Source of the DNA: Cupriavidus sp. WGlv3
GTDB lineage: Bacteria > Pseudomonadota > Gammaproteobacteria > Burkholderiales > Burkholderiaceae
Reading direction: 5' to 3'
Assembly: GCF_023952475.1 (NCBI RefSeq)
Contig: NZ_JALHRX010000032.1
Coordinates: 1-32,896 of the forward strand
Length of the DNA stretch: 32,896 bases
Each line of letters opens with the position of its first letter. Positions within the stretch are counted from its first letter, which is position 1. The notes under the pieces are model-generated. The model saw nothing but the letters and a program-made list of their open reading frames with translations, was not told the DNA's origin and did not search any database. A program made the position numbers and the translations under genes. Shown piece by piece: positions 32,544-32,896 of the stretch.

Positions 32544-32896
32544 GAATTCTTCCGATATAGCAGGAGAGATGTCATTGCCTATTGCCGGCCTGTCCCGCAG
32601 TCTTCGCTGTTGCTGCTACTGCCAAGCCAGCACGGACAGCAGATGCTCTGTTCGGAGCAAAAGTGGTGTCACGAAGTCTGCTAGCAGGCGCCAACGCTTG
32701 CGCGAACACCATTTCTCCGCGGTGAGATGAGGCAATGGGATCGCGGCTGGATTCGAGCCGCTTGATTCCAGATTAGCGACATCGTGCCGAAGTCAAGGCT
32801 CGCCGAACGGGAGGTTCCGACACTGGCGTTAAGGATGGTTAGTCGGCAAGATTTCGCAAAGGTTGAGCCCAGTTGGTTGGGGCGCAGAGCATAGGC
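32544..32896 (-). promoter_or_regulatory. Long leader and promoter of CAP gene; no other gene
   Basis: No credible coding sequence is seen in this 353-base right edge. On the minus strand, TTGACT (32791-32796) and TAATCT (32770-32775), 15 bases apart, form a promoter like that of the paralogue. An imperfect palindrome (CTGGATTCGAG / CTTGATTCCAG, 32747-32771, 9 of 11 pairs) begins at the -10 box and may be an operator. The implied untranslated leader is about 220 bases. Confidence 0.5.

Noticed and set aside
32220..32730. Plus-strand frames at the right edge
   Set aside because: They lie antisense to the CAP gene start or lack ribosome binding sites and recognisable protein features.
1..32896. 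CRISPR array, tRNA, rRNA, integrase or attachment site
   Set aside because: No regularly spaced repeats, no tRNA-like cloverleaf or rRNA sequence, and no recombinase gene were seen.

Overview
The window is a high-GC stretch whose gene content and codon use point to a beta-proteobacterium, most likely a Burkholderiales conjugative megaplasmid or integrative conjugative element (Cupriavidus/Ralstonia/Burkholderia type; the genus is inference). It carries one large conjugation locus plus accessory genes. No rRNA, tRNA, CRISPR array, insertion sequence, integrase or replication gene was found.

Layout. (1) Positions 267-13637 are all on the minus strand and read right to left as one tightly packed operon: VirB11, VirB2, VirB3, VirB4, VirB5 and VirB6; a TraI_2-type relaxase homologue that has lost its metal-binding residues; a TraD-type coupling protein; two uncharacterised small proteins; a DUF4400-like membrane protein; a 283-residue protein of unknown role; and a UvrD/Rep-type helicase. 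Several neighbours overlap by 4-26 bases. (2) A 354-base divergent control region (13638-13991) holds a hairpin directly against the virB11 start codon and a 12-base perfect palindrome. (3) Positions 13992-29761 are all on the plus strand. First come VirB8, VirB9, VirB10 and a VirB1-like transglycosylase with an N-terminal nuclease-fold domain. A type IVb (IncI/R64-like) thin-pilus cluster follows with almost no gap: a VirB9-TcpQ-VirB9 mosaic protein, a PilT-like transglycosylase, a TcpQ protein, PilN, PilP, PilO, PilQ, PilR, two nearly identical pilins, a PilM-like protein, PilV and a polyproline secreted protein, closed by a strong terminator. (4) Positions 29834-32543 on the minus strand carry two paralogous exported CAP-domain proteins with matching promoters, separated by a small membrane/zinc-ribbon gene that looks frameshifted.

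How it works together (inference from families): the VirB2-11 set builds the mating channel, TraD feeds DNA into it, and the PilN-V set builds a thin pilus used for mate contact. The bridge protein at 17657-18934 mixes domains of both machines and sits exactly at their junction. Parts not seen here are a VirB7 lipoprotein, a catalytic relaxase, a prepilin peptidase (PilU) and a shufflon recombinase. They are either elsewhere on the element or not needed. The absent peptidase fits the pilins, whose N termini lack the classical cleavage-site residues.
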